The position numbers and the translations under genes are program-made. This document shows, piece by piece, positions 23,525 through 32,821 of a stretch of 37,559 nucleotides of DNA. Location of the stretch: assembly GCA_023392795.1 (NCBI GenBank), contig JAEWNJ010000134.1:1-37559 (forward strand), written 5' to 3'. Source of the DNA: Candidatus Cloacimonadota bacterium. Lineage in GTDB: Bacteria > Cloacimonadota > Cloacimonadia > Cloacimonadales > Cloacimonadaceae. Under the pieces are notes generated by a model. The model was given only the letters and a program-made list of their open reading frames with translations, did no database searches and was not told the origin of the DNA. Numbering within the stretch: the stretch's first letter is position 1; every line of letters starts with the position of its first letter.

Positions 23525-24934
23525 TTACACATCCTGTTCCGATCTGTACCAATTCACATTGCGGATGATGTACATGGCCAAGGAAAGCAGGATAAAGAGA
23601 CTGATACTGCCGATCAGGAGTGCGTTGTCTTGCAGCCTGAGCAGGATGTACAGAAATATGTACAGGAAACTGAGCAGCGCGCCCACTTGCAGGGCGAACT
23701 TCCGGGTCTTCAGGATGCTGAAGCAATACAGACTGATCTGCAATATCACGCCCGTGGCGGCTATCAGATATGCATATCCAAAGGCGATATGCTCCGAAAT
23801 GGAAAGTAGCAGAAGGTAAAAGACCAATAGTCCGCATCCCACCATCAGGTACTGGATGGGGTGGATCTTCTGATTGGCCATGATCTCGGCAAAGAAGAAG
23901 GTCATAAAGGTTAGGATCAGGAACAGCACGGCATACTTCAGGGCACGTGTGGTTTGTTGATAAGAATCCACCATGATCAGGAAGTTCACCCCCAAGTTTG
24001 AGAGCTGCAGCATGGGCTCGTCTCCGCTCCAGTTCTTCTTGATGCCGCTATTGAGATTATTGCTGCGCCAGCTTGCGGTGAAGCCTTTGGCATCCACATT
24101 GCGCTGATCTGGTAGCATATCCCCGATGAAGCTGGGAGAAGGCCAGTCACCTTTCAGATGAACACTTTCCTGCAGAGCGGAGCTGGCAAAATTGAGCTGC
24201 TGGGTACCGGTGATGCTAAAGCGCATCTTTACTGACGTGGCGTTGGCATTTGAGTCCAGGGGAAGCTTGGCTGCCAGCTTGAATTCCGTCTGCTTTTCCA
24301 CCTTGGATTCCCCACGATATCCGGAAAAGGTCCCTTTCAAATCCGGTACTTCCGGCAAACTGGATACCGATAGCACTCCTTCTGCACGATTGAAGACCAG
24401 AGGCATGCCGTTGATCGTGCCATCGATCTCTTTCAATCCCCGCTGATCGTCCAGATCGAAGGAGAGCAGTGCCTCATCCCAACGCAGAGGAAGCTCCGCG
24501 AAAGCGGGATTATCGGGTACGCAGGCGCTAAAATCTGCCGCCAGATCGAGCTCCGCTTTGTATCCTGTAACCCTGAAGATGCCGCGTTTATGCGTTACGG
24601 TACTGATATCACCGTTTATCTTCAGACTGTCCGCTGCGAAATGCAGATACCGGGTGGTTTCCACGCTACTGAGCTTGTTGTTCTCATCCACAGATTTCAC
24701 AAATACACTGTAGGGCACGCTGATAAAGGGGCCGCTAACTATCTGCGATGCACCCCACTTTCCGGCGATCTCGCTGACCACGCTTTCTTTACGATGGTAG
24801 CGTTCCCGGATGATGGAACTGATCCAGGCTACGGGTATCAAGAGGAGTAAGATGATAAAGGCGATGAGGGCGAGCTTTAGTAGCTGCCGGTTATTTTCCG
24901 CGTTCGGATGCTTGATCACTTGGTTGCCGTTCAT
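23525..24934 (-). CDS. CreD-family inner-membrane protein
   Basis: A 469-residue membrane protein of the CreD (Cet) family, linked in enterobacteria to envelope integrity and CreBC control. One transmembrane helix is near the N-terminus (about 20-42, LALIAFIILLLLIPVAWISS). A large periplasmic domain with the family-like GKWGASQIVSGPFISVPY follows. A cluster of hydrophobic helices runs from about residue 345 to 460. The ATG at 24934 has an excellent ribosome site, GGAGGTAA, six bases upstream of it in the coding strand. Molecular function is unknown. A possible TTGACA box (25009-25014) lies 75 bases upstream. Confidence 0.85.
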   Translation of the reverse strand: MNGNQVIKHPNAENNRQLLKLALIAFIILLLLIPVAWISSIIRERYHRKESVVSEIAGKWGASQIVSGPFISVPYSVFVKSVDENNKLSSVETTRYLHFAADSLKINGDISTVTHKRGIFRVTGYKAELDLAADFSACVPDNPAFAELPLRWDEALLSFDLDDQRGLKEIDGTINGMPLVFNRAEGVLSVSSLPEVPDLKGTFSGYRGESKVEKQTEFKLAAKLPLDSNANATSVKMRFSITGTQQLNFASSALQESVHLKGDWPSPSFIGDMLPDQRNVDAKGFTASWRSNNLNSGIKKNWSGDEPMLQLSNLGVNFLIMVDSYQQTTRALKYAVLFLILTFMTFFFAEIMANQKIHPIQYLMVGCGLLVFYLLLLSISEHIAFGYAYLIAATGVILQISLYCFSILKTRKFALQVGALLSFLYIFLYILLRLQDNALLIGSISLFILLSLAMYIIRNVNWYRSEQDV

Positions 24935-25290
24935 GAGTTACCTCCAGCATGGGGCAAGGTCTTTTATTACGGATTATGAGATCAACACGTTTCTGAACCC
25001 GATGCCCTTGTCAACGAAAAAAGCACTGGCAATCTCCCATCCCCCACTGATTGACTATTTAGCCATTGTCAACAACCTGAGCCCTGAAGGGACGTCTCAA
25101 AAGCTCGGAGGAGGCTTATCATCAAACGAGACAATGCCGTGCCAATATGGCCCGGATCCGCAGGGAAATGGGGTGGAAGGCGGACGATAATCTCTCTGGG
25201 TTGGTTTATCGGGTAAACAATTACGAGTTTTATCTTGACATATACCCCTGATAGAGTATCCGAGGCATACCACATACAGGGACGGTCAAT
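24935..25290. other. Intergenic region between divergent creD-like and AAA genes
   Basis: This 356-base gap separates divergent genes and probably holds both promoters. TTGACA occurs on the minus strand at 25009-25014 and 25067-25072, and on the plus strand at 25235-25240. No RNA gene, repeat array or credible ORF was seen. Confidence 0.6.
25235..25262 (+). promoter_or_regulatory. Possible promoter of the AAA ATPase gene
   Basis: TTGACA at 25235-25240 is followed after 16 bases by TATCCG (25257-25262), a weak -10. It lies 56 bases before the ATG in a divergent intergenic region, where a promoter is expected. Confidence 0.4.
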
Positions 25291-26919
25291 ATGGATTATA
25301 ATTTTACCATCAGATTTGGAAGAGAGCGTTTCCCGGAGTATCCGAGAGTCCTTACTTTAGCCTCCAAGTTCGGGATGTATCTCCCTGCCAAAGAGGGCGA
25401 AGCTTATCACGTGATCAAGACCGGGAATAGCGAGGTCATGGCCAAATATGAGGTGTTTGATGAACTGATGAATACGATCTCTGATTGGGCGTCGGTTCGC
25501 TTGCTGCATGACGGTCTGGAGTACATGCCGGATGAATTCGCGCTGGATGAAAAGGCTGCGATCGTCACATGTTATCACAAGTATCTCCGATCAGAGAGCA
25601 AGGACACATATTGCGACATGAAAAGGCCTTCCTGCTGGGGCTGCCGGATGCTCGACGGCATTGTACTGCACCACGAGAAAGCCCCCTTCTCCAAGGCTGA
25701 AAAGTATTGGTATCAATTTGGATCGTTTGATGATAACAATACCTGGCGCATCCACAGGGAAGAGCTGATCAAGGCCCTGGAAGAGATCGTTTATAGAAAG
25801 AACATCCACTTCTGTCCCATATTCGAATACAAGTTTTTCCGCAGATACATAGCCGTCCTTCCTGTGCTGATCCACTTGCCCGATCCCACTCACTGGGAGA
25901 TCCTGTATCGCAACGATTCCCAGATCAGCATGAAAAACTGGGAGCCGCTGAGCATCATGCACATCAATCCCGACTTGGAATCCACAGATGGATCCGGCAG
26001 CCAGACAGATGGCAGCACTCCGGTCAAAGTGAAGGACGAGAATGCTTCCGACAGCCGATATCTCAGAAATATACCTGTGACTTCCTTTGCCGATATTGGC
26101 GGGGTGGACGATATCGTCCAAAACATCAGAGTGATGATCGAATTGCCGCTCAAAAGGCCAAAACTCTTTGAACAATTGGGCGTAAAGCCTTACCGCGGGA
26201 TACTGCTCTGGGGCGATCCCGGAAACGGCAAAACCCTGATCGCCAAAGCTATAGCTCATGAAGTGAAAGCTCACTTTATTCCTGTGTCCGGGCCCGATAT
26301 CCTCAATAAAGAATTTGGCAAATCCGAACAAAACCTGCGCGACATCTTTGAAGAAGCTAAGACCTATCAGCCCGCCGTGATCTTCATCGATGAGATCGAT
26401 TCCATCGCCCAAACCCGGTTATCCGGCGAATCCTCGAAGTGGTATGCCACTCTGGTAAACCAGCTTCTGGCGCTCATGGACGGGATTGGTGACTTTGGCA
26501 ATGTAACGGTGCTGGCTTCTACAAATAGACCGGACCTGCTGGATGCCGCGCTGCTGCGTCCGGGGCGTTTCGACTATAAACTGGAGATCAAGAAGCCCAA
26601 TCTGCCCGGCTGTAAGAAAGTGCTGGAGATCGCCACCCGGGATATGCCCCTGGCTGACGACGTGGATCTCTTTGCCTATGCAGAATCCGTGGCGGGATAC
26701 TCCGCCGCCGAGATCACCTTCCTGGCCAAGGAAGCAGCGATGGTTCGGCTGCGTAAAACCCTGGAAGCTAAAGAAATCGACATGGATACAAATGATGATG
26801 CCGACTACTCCTTCATCAAAATCACCATGGCTGACTTCCGCGCTGCCCTGCATATCCTGAAATGGAACCGGAGCTACGTAAACATCACCTATTCTCTGAA
26901 AGACAAGAAGCTCACCTAA
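25291..26919 (+). CDS. Cdc48-like AAA ATPase with uncharacterised N-terminal domain
   Basis: A 542-residue protein with one AAA module (about 265-520): Walker A GDPGNGKT (308-315), Walker B VIFIDE (363-368), sensor N412 in ASTN, arginine fingers R423 and R426 in LLRPGRF, and the small helical domain (AGYSAAEITFLAKEAA). It should be an ATP-driven hexameric remodeller. The first ~230 residues match no domain I know. They contain C108, C115 and C118 (CX6CX2C) with H127 and H128 nearby, a possible zinc site. A low-complexity Ser/Gly/Asp linker (230-255) joins the halves. The usual aromatic of the pore loop is absent (LNKEFGKSE). No protease domain is present. It is a lone gene. Confidence 0.8.
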   Translation: MDYNFTIRFGRERFPEYPRVLTLASKFGMYLPAKEGEAYHVIKTGNSEVMAKYEVFDELMNTISDWASVRLLHDGLEYMPDEFALDEKAAIVTCYHKYLRSESKDTYCDMKRPSCWGCRMLDGIVLHHEKAPFSKAEKYWYQFGSFDDNNTWRIHREELIKALEEIVYRKNIHFCPIFEYKFFRRYIAVLPVLIHLPDPTHWEILYRNDSQISMKNWEPLSIMHINPDLESTDGSGSQTDGSTPVKVKDENASDSRYLRNIPVTSFADIGGVDDIVQNIRVMIELPLKRPKLFEQLGVKPYRGILLWGDPGNGKTLIAKAIAHEVKAHFIPVSGPDILNKEFGKSEQNLRDIFEEAKTYQPAVIFIDEIDSIAQTRLSGESSKWYATLVNQLLALMDGIGDFGNVTVLASTNRPDLLDAALLRPGRFDYKLEIKKPNLPGCKKVLEIATRDMPLADDVDLFAYAESVAGYSAAEITFLAKEAAMVRLRKTLEAKEIDMDTNDDADYSFIKITMADFRAALHILKWNRSYVNITYSLKDKKLT

Positions 26920-26955
26920 TACAGTTTCCCCTTTGAAATGACATAATCTACCCGG

Positions 26956-27083
26956 GAATGGGGCTTCAGCCTCATTCAATACTGGGCTGGGCATGGATCG
27001 AGGCCGAAGGCCGGAAAAGCAAGCAGCCAAAGCTGCTAATGCAGACGAGGACTTCTGCAATCCAAATCCTCGCTCCTTTCCGG
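26956..27083. repeat. Cluster of palindromic hairpins
   Basis: A 9-bp stem (one G-U) with loop TTCA spans 26956-26977. GGCC/GGCC with loop GAA spans 27002-27012. Then a 7-bp outer stem, CCGGAAA (27011-27017) with TTTCCGG (27077-27083), encloses AGCAGC/GCTGCT (27022-27037, loop CAAA) and CGAGGA/TCCTCG (27046-27051 with 27067-27072). A competing GCAGA/TCTGC pairing occurs at 27041-27058. It resembles dispersed palindromic intergenic repeats; function unknown. Confidence 0.6.
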
Positions 27084-27136
27084 GCACCTGTACCTCATAA
27101 CTATACTTCGCAGGGATATCTCCACACCTACGATAA

Positions 27137-27183
27137 CTTGAAAACTTGAAAACCTGAAAACTTGAAAACTCCAAAACCCAAAA
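27137..27183 (-). repeat. Second site of the 8-bp repeat family, inverted orientation
   Basis: Five 8-base units and a final 7-base unit read on the minus strand as TTTTGGG, TTTTGGAG, TTTTCAAG, TTTTCAGG, TTTTCAAG and TTTTCAAG. They share the T4 block and period of the array at 9032-9143. Confidence 0.8.
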
Positions 27184-27249
27184 CCTACCACTAGCGGTAA
27201 AACGAAACAGGGGCTAACCGCAGGAAAGCCCCTAATGGGTTGAAGGGGG

Positions 27250-27281
27250 AAAAGAAAACCCGGCACCGCAGTACCGGGTTT
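27250..27281 (-). terminator. Terminator for the C25-like gene
   Basis: An 8-bp stem, AAACCCGG (27256-27263) with CCGGGTTT (27274-27281), lies 20 bases past the stop codon of the minus-strand gene. Read on that strand it is followed by TTTTCTTTTC, a usable U-tract. On the plus strand the T-run is short, so it mainly serves the minus-strand gene. Confidence 0.75.
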
Positions 27282-27301
27282 GTACAATCTATTTGGATGG
27301 A

Positions 27302-30300
27302 TTACTTCATCAGGATCATCTTGCGGGACTGGCTATATTTCCCCGCGATCAGGCGGTAGAAATAGATGCCTGAGGATACGGAGCGGCCGCGGCTGTCCCT
27401 GCCATCCCAGATCAATTGATGTTTACCTGCCATCATATTCGCTTTGGCGAGCTGACGCACCAATTGACCCCTGGTATTGTAGATATTCAGGGTGGCGTGT
27501 CCAGCTTCGGCCAGCGAGAATTGGATGGTGGTGGTGGGGTTGAAGGGATTGGGGAAGTTCGAGCCCAAAGCGGTTACCAGACCGGGGCTAACGGGATCGT
27601 CACCGCTCACGTAGGGGAAAGGCGCGTAAATGATGTTTGACGGGCTGCCTTCCACATTCATGAACACCGGTGCCACGTAGAAACGGTAGGCGCCTTCGAG
27701 TTCGAAGGTCTCGGAGTATGTGGTCTCAGTATTTTCCACCACCATTTCATAGGGGCCGGAATCGAATCTGCGATATACGCGATAGGCGGTGATGGGCAAT
27801 ACGGGATCGATCGGCGCTGCCCAGGACATAGTGAAGAGACCGCTATCGTTGTCAACGGAGAAAACCAGCTCTGTAACAGCAGGTAAATCGATGAGTGTAA
27901 ACTCTGTTGCCACCACTGGGTTATCTATGCTGATATGAATGTTATTCTGTGTAGAATTCTGGTGGTTTGGCATGGTAGCCGTTACCGAGTGGGTTCCTTT
28001 TGCCAGATAGAGGGTGAATTGGCCTTCGCTATCGGCATGAGTGCTGAAGCGTTGGTTTGAGGTAAGCGTGGCAGAGGAAGGATCGGCGCCGGAACTGGGA
28101 TAGACGGTTCCGTGCAGGAATCCGGTTTTCAGGTTCACTCCGCTCAGTTGGAAATCATCTATGAACCAGCCGGGAGCGGTGATATCGCCATTGGAGCCCA
28201 GCCGGAAGCGGAACATCACTTCCTGATTGGCATATGTGCCCAGATCAAAGGAAGCGTTCACCCAGGCGGCGCTGTTGCCGGTCCAGCCGGGTTGACTGCC
28301 CAGTCCGTCCACGCTGGCGTTGGGATAACCGCCTGCGGGAGTGATGATGTCCCAATGCTGGCCGCCATCGGTGGAGATGGAGACGTTTACGCCGTCATAG
28401 ACGTCTTCAGTGTAGTAGTAATGTTTGAAGCTGAGGTTGCTATTTTCTGAGAGCGTATATGCTGGCGTCACAAGCTGATAGGAGGCATTGTTGGGATAGT
28501 GACCCACCAGGCTTGCCGCCCACACTTTTTCACCGCTGAAGGCGCTAACGGTGGCGGGAATGCCCCAGGCCCATCCCATTTCGGAGATGAAGCCGCCGTT
28601 ATCCAGCTCAAAGTTATTTTGGATATCGGGCAGATTGAAGGGGATATTCAGATCCAGAATGACAGCCTGGCCATTATCGGGGGTTGCCTCAAAGTGCAGC
28701 GGAATAAAGGCTCCCGCGCCGCTGACGGCGGAGAAATCCAGATTGAATACTGCTTGCATAATCTGATTTGCGGGGATATTCGAAATCGTACTGGCTGGAT
28801 TCATGATCTGCAGATTCGGGAAATCCGATGAGAGATTCATACTGATGTTTCTGGCTTCCACTGCGCTGTCGTTCTTGAGATTGATGATCAATTGGATCTG
28901 CTCGCCGGCATCGATCACACCGTTGAAATTGCCATTGAAGTCATTGATCATAAAGGAATGATATTGCAGCTTGTTGGCTTCCACGCGCAGACTGAACATG
29001 CGGTTCCAGCTCACTTCACCGGCTGTGACCGCGAGGCCGAAATTGATGATGTGATCCGACGGGCAATCGGGGGATACCACAAATTCAAACGGGCTGCGGT
29101 TCACGCCGCCATCTCCCGGTTCCAGATCGAAATAGGGGGATGCCGCATTGACCAGAGTGATATAGGGATCATCGGTGCTTAGCACAGTGCTGATGCCAGC
29201 TGCGATCACGTTTCCGGAGTTCTGCAGTTTCACGCCCAGTTTCACGGTTTCACCGGGTTCTACCACGCTGTTATTGTCGCTCACGTAGGTTTCTTCGATG
29301 AGCAGATTGGCAGCCTCGTAATAGGTAGGCACATTGGTGATATACAGCGCTTTACCGCTGGAAAGCTGCGCAGCGGCAGTGGGATAAACGTTATTGAATG
29401 AATACTCCAATCCGCGCAAACCGGTGTGATCTTCGATGCCGATGGTGGCGTAGTTTCCGTGATTGCTACCGGATTGGGAATCCACGTTGTTAAAGGTGTG
29501 ATAGAGGAACTTGATGGGGCCATCACCCAGAGAGGTGCTGTAAGTGGCCTGATCATAGAGGATCACCTGGAAGGTCTCCATGGAAGTTCCGTTCTTACCG
29601 TTCTTGAGGTTGTACCATTCGATGATGAAGGAATGGTTGTTGCGGTCAAAATAGGTATAGATCCCCCCGCCGGTGTGAGTGGCCAGATCATCCCAGAAGG
29701 GAGCGATCATCGGGCTGGGGCCCATGGCGCCGGGCAGACGGAAGTTTCTAAATTCACCATTTTCGGTAACGCCCATGGCAATGTAACCATTGGAGCAGAC
29801 AGTGATCTGATCGTAGAGACGGCCATAGAACTGGAAGGGGAAGGGCAGGCTGACCACGGCGGTGGATTGCGCGCCCACCTGATCGCCCTCGTCGCCCGAG
29901 CTGTAGCTATCGGAAACCGGTACAGGAGTGCCAAGACCGTCCAATTGAGGCGCGATCTCAAACCAGTCGTACACGGCTGCTTCGGGATAATCAGTATCAG
30001 TCCAGTCATAGATCACATAGCCGTAAGCATCAGGACCCAAAGGATCGGTGGAGCTTACCGCGCCTACAGTGAGGCTGAAGGGAACGATCTGTTCAAAACC
30101 TTCATCATTGTAAATGCGCACCGATAGGGGCATCACCATGCCGGGAAGGGTTTCCGGGCGCAGCCACACCGTGAAGAGATCGGAATTTAACGTGCTCACG
30201 GTTTGACCCATCGGTAGGGCGCCGATGTAGGCTATATTATCGGTGAGGGAGATCAGATCGTTTTCCGTGTATAATCTGGCGTAGGCATTGATGATGTCTG

Positions 30301-32758
30301 CCTGGCCATTATTGATAAAGCTGAGCGAGAGATTGGCGGTTTCACCGGGATCCAGCACTTCTTCTGCTCCATCCACCACATTGAGTTCTACAAATTCGAT
30401 CATCGCTGCTTGCACTTCCACCAGTTCCGATACCACATAGTCGTTTCCGGCGTTGTCGCTCAGATTCAGATGCAGGCGCAACAAGGTGTCGTGCGGGGTG
30501 TTTGGCGCTACTTCGATCACGATGGGGCTGAGATTGTTGCCGGATGATTCGCCAAAGATGTCGGGGTAAGAGATGTTGCCCTGTACGATATTGATCCAGG
30601 GACTGTCGCTGGTAACGGTTCCGGTGACGCCGGATAAAGTGGTGCTACCGGTATTGAGCAGGCCAAAATAGATTTCCAGGCTCTCACCAGCGGTGGCGAT
30701 GCCATCGCCATTGCCGTCGGAGGCTCCCACAGTGTCGTCATCCACGATGATGGCAGCAGGCACCAGGGTGTCCACATCCACGATCTCGATATCGCTCATT
30801 AGAGGCTTGAAATTGTGTTTGCTTACCGTCAGTTTAGCTGTCCCGGCAGTCATGGTGGCGGGAAGGATCAGTACCACGTTGCCTTCCGCATCGGTATAGC
30901 CGCGCGAGAGGATTGTGTCACCCAGGGAGAGTACCACCGATGCACCGTCCGCGGGCAGGTTTTCCCCATCGGTTACGGCAACGTCCAGCAGGGTAAGCCC
31001 TAGCGGAATATTGGGATAGGTGGTCATCTGGAAATGGTTTGGAATGCCGGTATATACTTCCATGGTGGGATCGCCCATCAGGTTGCACCAGTGAGTGAAC
31101 TTCTCCACATTAATAGGCGAAGAAACACCAAAGATATCGTACATATAGAGCTTTCCATGCAGCATCGCTTCGCCCATGGTGCGCATTCCGTGCGCGTAGA
31201 TTCCGTCAAAGATACCGCCGTGCAGCACGTTGTTAAAAGTGGTATGCGTGGAGGATGTGCTCATGCCGATGGCGGTCACAGTTCCCTTGGGAGCTGCAGT
31301 GGAGCCATAACGGATCATCTGTTCTGTTTCACCCGTACCGCCGGAATAGTTACCGGTCGCACAGGTGATGGTGACAGCGTGCGGCAGCTTAAAGCCATTG
31401 AAGATGGAGGATTCCGAGGGCGGCGAGAAATCGATGTAGCCGCGGAAGCTGTAGAATCCGATGCCTTGATTGAAGGCAGTATTGATGGTATTTACAAAAG
31501 CAGAAAATTCCGAGCCGTAGGCTTCGGTAAAGGTGGCATCGGGATTCACTTCCTGCGCCATTTCCTTGATGTATTTGCTGATGTACATGGTGGAGATTCC
31601 GGAGGGAGCGTTATCACCCACCAAAAGCAAGTGATTCAGCCAACTGGCTGTGTCCAGATCCATATCGCGTTCGTAAAGATATATCTTGTTTAGTACGACC
31701 AGGAATTGGTTTACATTTTCCACCGAGATGCGGCCGATGAAGACATCACCGAGCATATCTCCTGTATTCATAAAGGTATAGGGATAGTCCGATCCCCCGC
31801 TATTGTTCGTAAACGCAGGGATGGTGAAGCTACCACCAGTATCGCCGATCAGGATCACGTAGTCGGGGCGGGTATCAGGATTGTTATACTGGTTGCGGAT
31901 ATAGGTCTGAATGCTGCTGGTGGAGCTGCCTGCCTGAGCCGAGGTGGTATTGGCCACTGTCACGTCCGCGCCCTTCTGCCGCTTCCAGAGCACATAGCTA
32001 TTCAGAGCGGTCAAAAAAGTATTGTCAGTGGTATTGCCATGAATGATCAGATAGCGGGGCGGAGTATTCGCATACACCGCATCGCGGTACTCGTCATAGT
32101 TTTGGATCAGGGCGCTGTAGATATTGTCAAAGCTGGGGGATATCCTGGATACCGGCGCGTCAAGTTCATTGATGCCCGGTTCATTGGTGTAATTCACTCT
32201 CAGCTGGATGTTTTGATGGATTGTAAGTTCCTGAGTGCCTGCGTGGTAGCTAAAGGGATTGATCTGGATGGTCACCAGCCGGAAATCACGCAGGATCACG
32301 GGATCGCTATATTCAAGAGCAGCGGAGGGGTAATTTTCTCCGCTGCTATAAAAGGCTTCGTTCTTGATAAATGCTTTGGGGCTGTCCAATTCCTGACCTT
32401 GTTGCAGAGGGTAGGCATTGAACTGGCTGAGGTAGCTCTGTTCTGAGCTGAGGACTTCGATGTTCACCCCACCTTGATAGGGGATGGCGATGGTGGTGGT
32501 GATAACGGGCAAATCCGGCATTCCGCTTTGCATCAATGAGCCGGAGCCGGGTAGATTGATCTTGTGATAGACCGCATCTCCCTGGATTTCTTCGAGCACT
32601 TCAAATTCGGGCAAAGTGAAACCGAGTTCCATATGCTGGGCATTTTGGCTTTTGATCTCAAAAGCTGTTTTGTATGAAGTGGGTGCATAATCTGCACCTG
32701 TGGCAACCGCAAGCCCGCATAACAGGCTCAACATCAGTAGCAGTGCTAGTTTCTTCAT
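27302..32758 (-). CDS. Large secreted C25 (gingipain)-like protein with type IX sorting tail
   Basis: An 1818-residue exported multidomain protein. Order: signal peptide (1 to about 20); propeptide-like region (about 25-230, SGMPDLPVITTTIAIP); C25-like caspase fold (about 232-575) with the presumed nucleophile C466 in TITCATGNYSGG; several Ig-like/CARDB-type segments (about 575-900); a nidogen-like region (ITVCSNGYIAMG ... IAPFWDDL); further beta segments; a MAM-like region (PGWFIDDFQLSG); a carboxypeptidase-regulatory-like domain (HGTVYPSSGADP); fibronectin III; and a type A sorting domain (NPFNPTTTIQF ... SGIYFYRLIAGKYSQSRKMILMK). Where gingipains have the catalytic HG (YTGHG) this protein reads YSFRGYID, so activity is doubtful. 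GAGG lies 8 bases before the ATG. It is downstream of glnA by 63 bases. Confidence 0.85.
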   Translation of the reverse strand: MKKLALLLMLSLLCGLAVATGADYAPTSYKTAFEIKSQNAQHMELGFTLPEFEVLEEIQGDAVYHKINLPGSGSLMQSGMPDLPVITTTIAIPYQGGVNIEVLSSEQSYLSQFNAYPLQQGQELDSPKAFIKNEAFYSSGENYPSAALEYSDPVILRDFRLVTIQINPFSYHAGTQELTIHQNIQLRVNYTNEPGINELDAPVSRISPSFDNIYSALIQNYDEYRDAVYANTPPRYLIIHGNTTDNTFLTALNSYVLWKRQKGADVTVANTTSAQAGSSTSSIQTYIRNQYNNPDTRPDYVILIGDTGGSFTIPAFTNNSGGSDYPYTFMNTGDMLGDVFIGRISVENVNQFLVVLNKIYLYERDMDLDTASWLNHLLLVGDNAPSGISTMYISKYIKEMAQEVNPDATFTEAYGSEFSAFVNTINTAFNQGIGFYSFRGYIDFSPPSESSIFNGFKLPHAVTITCATGNYSGGTGETEQMIRYGSTAAPKGTVTAIGMSTSSTHTTFNNVLHGGIFDGIYAHGMRTMGEAMLHGKLYMYDIFGVSSPINVEKFTHWCNLMGDPTMEVYTGIPNHFQMTTYPNIPLGLTLLDVAVTDGENLPADGASVVLSLGDTILSRGYTDAEGNVVLILPATMTAGTAKLTVSKHNFKPLMSDIEIVDVDTLVPAAIIVDDDTVGASDGNGDGIATAGESLEIYFGLLNTGSTTLSGVTGTVTSDSPWINIVQGNISYPDIFGESSGNNLSPIVIEVAPNTPHDTLLRLHLNLSDNAGNDYVVSELVEVQAAMIEFVELNVVDGAEEVLDPGETANLSLSFINNGQADIINAYARLYTENDLISLTDNIAYIGALPMGQTVSTLNSDLFTVWLRPETLPGMVMPLSVRIYNDEGFEQIVPFSLTVGAVSSTDPLGPDAYGYVIYDWTDTDYPEAAVYDWFEIAPQLDGLGTPVPVSDSYSSGDEGDQVGAQSTAVVSLPFPFQFYGRLYDQITVCSNGYIAMGVTENGEFRNFRLPGAMGPSPMIAPFWDDLATHTGGGIYTYFDRNNHSFIIEWYNLKNGKNGTSMETFQVILYDQATYSTSLGDGPIKFLYHTFNNVDSQSGSNHGNYATIGIEDHTGLRGLEYSFNNVYPTAAAQLSSGKALYITNVPTYYEAANLLIEETYVSDNNSVVEPGETVKLGVKLQNSGNVIAAGISTVLSTDDPYITLVNAASPYFDLEPGDGGVNRSPFEFVVSPDCPSDHIINFGLAVTAGEVSWNRMFSLRVEANKLQYHSFMINDFNGNFNGVIDAGEQIQLIINLKNDSAVEARNISMNLSSDFPNLQIMNPASTISNIPANQIMQAVFNLDFSAVSGAGAFIPLHFEATPDNGQAVILDLNIPFNLPDIQNNFELDNGGFISEMGWAWGIPATVSAFSGEKVWAASLVGHYPNNASYQLVTPAYTLSENSNLSFKHYYYTEDVYDGVNVSISTDGGQHWDIITPAGGYPNASVDGLGSQPGWTGNSAAWVNASFDLGTYANQEVMFRFRLGSNGDITAPGWFIDDFQLSGVNLKTGFLHGTVYPSSGADPSSATLTSNQRFSTHADSEGQFTLYLAKGTHSVTATMPNHQNSTQNNIHISIDNPVVATEFTLIDLPAVTELVFSVDNDSGLFTMSWAAPIDPVLPITAYRVYRRFDSGPYEMVVENTETTYSETFELEGAYRFYVAPVFMNVEGSPSNIIYAPFPYVSGDDPVSPGLVTALGSNFPNPFNPTTTIQFSLAEAGHATLNIYNTRGQLVRQLAKANMMAGKHQLIWDGRDSRGRSVSSGIYFYRLIAGKYSQSRKMILMK

Positions 32759-32821
32759 GGCTTATCCTCAACTGGGTTTAGAGTTTTGTAGTCCAAATGC
32801 AAGTATCATTCCGAAATCGCA

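Larger units (their letters stand above)
26920..27301. other. Intergenic region with hairpin cluster, 8-bp repeats and terminator
   Basis: This 382-base gap lies between convergent genes. It holds a hairpin cluster (26956-27083), a six-unit 8-bp repeat (27137-27183), a short GGGGCT/AGCCCC stem (27210-27215 with 27227-27232), and a terminator-like stem (27256-27281). No coding sequence was seen. Confidence 0.7.

Noticed and set aside
27011..27083. tRNA-like 73-base fold with a 7-bp outer stem
   Set aside because: It has no T-loop GTTCRA motif, no D-arm signature, no proper anticodon arm and no CCA; the inner hairpins do not match cloverleaf spacing.
26419..27174. 251-residue minus-strand ORF opposite the AAA gene 3' end
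   Set aside because: It is antisense to the AAA module and its start lies in the repeat; composition is low-complexity at the N-terminus.
29426..30127. Long plus-strand ORFs opposite the C25-like gene (also 31034-31693 and 31706-32446)
   Set aside because: All are shadows of the 1818-residue gene, whose domains and sorting tail are clear.
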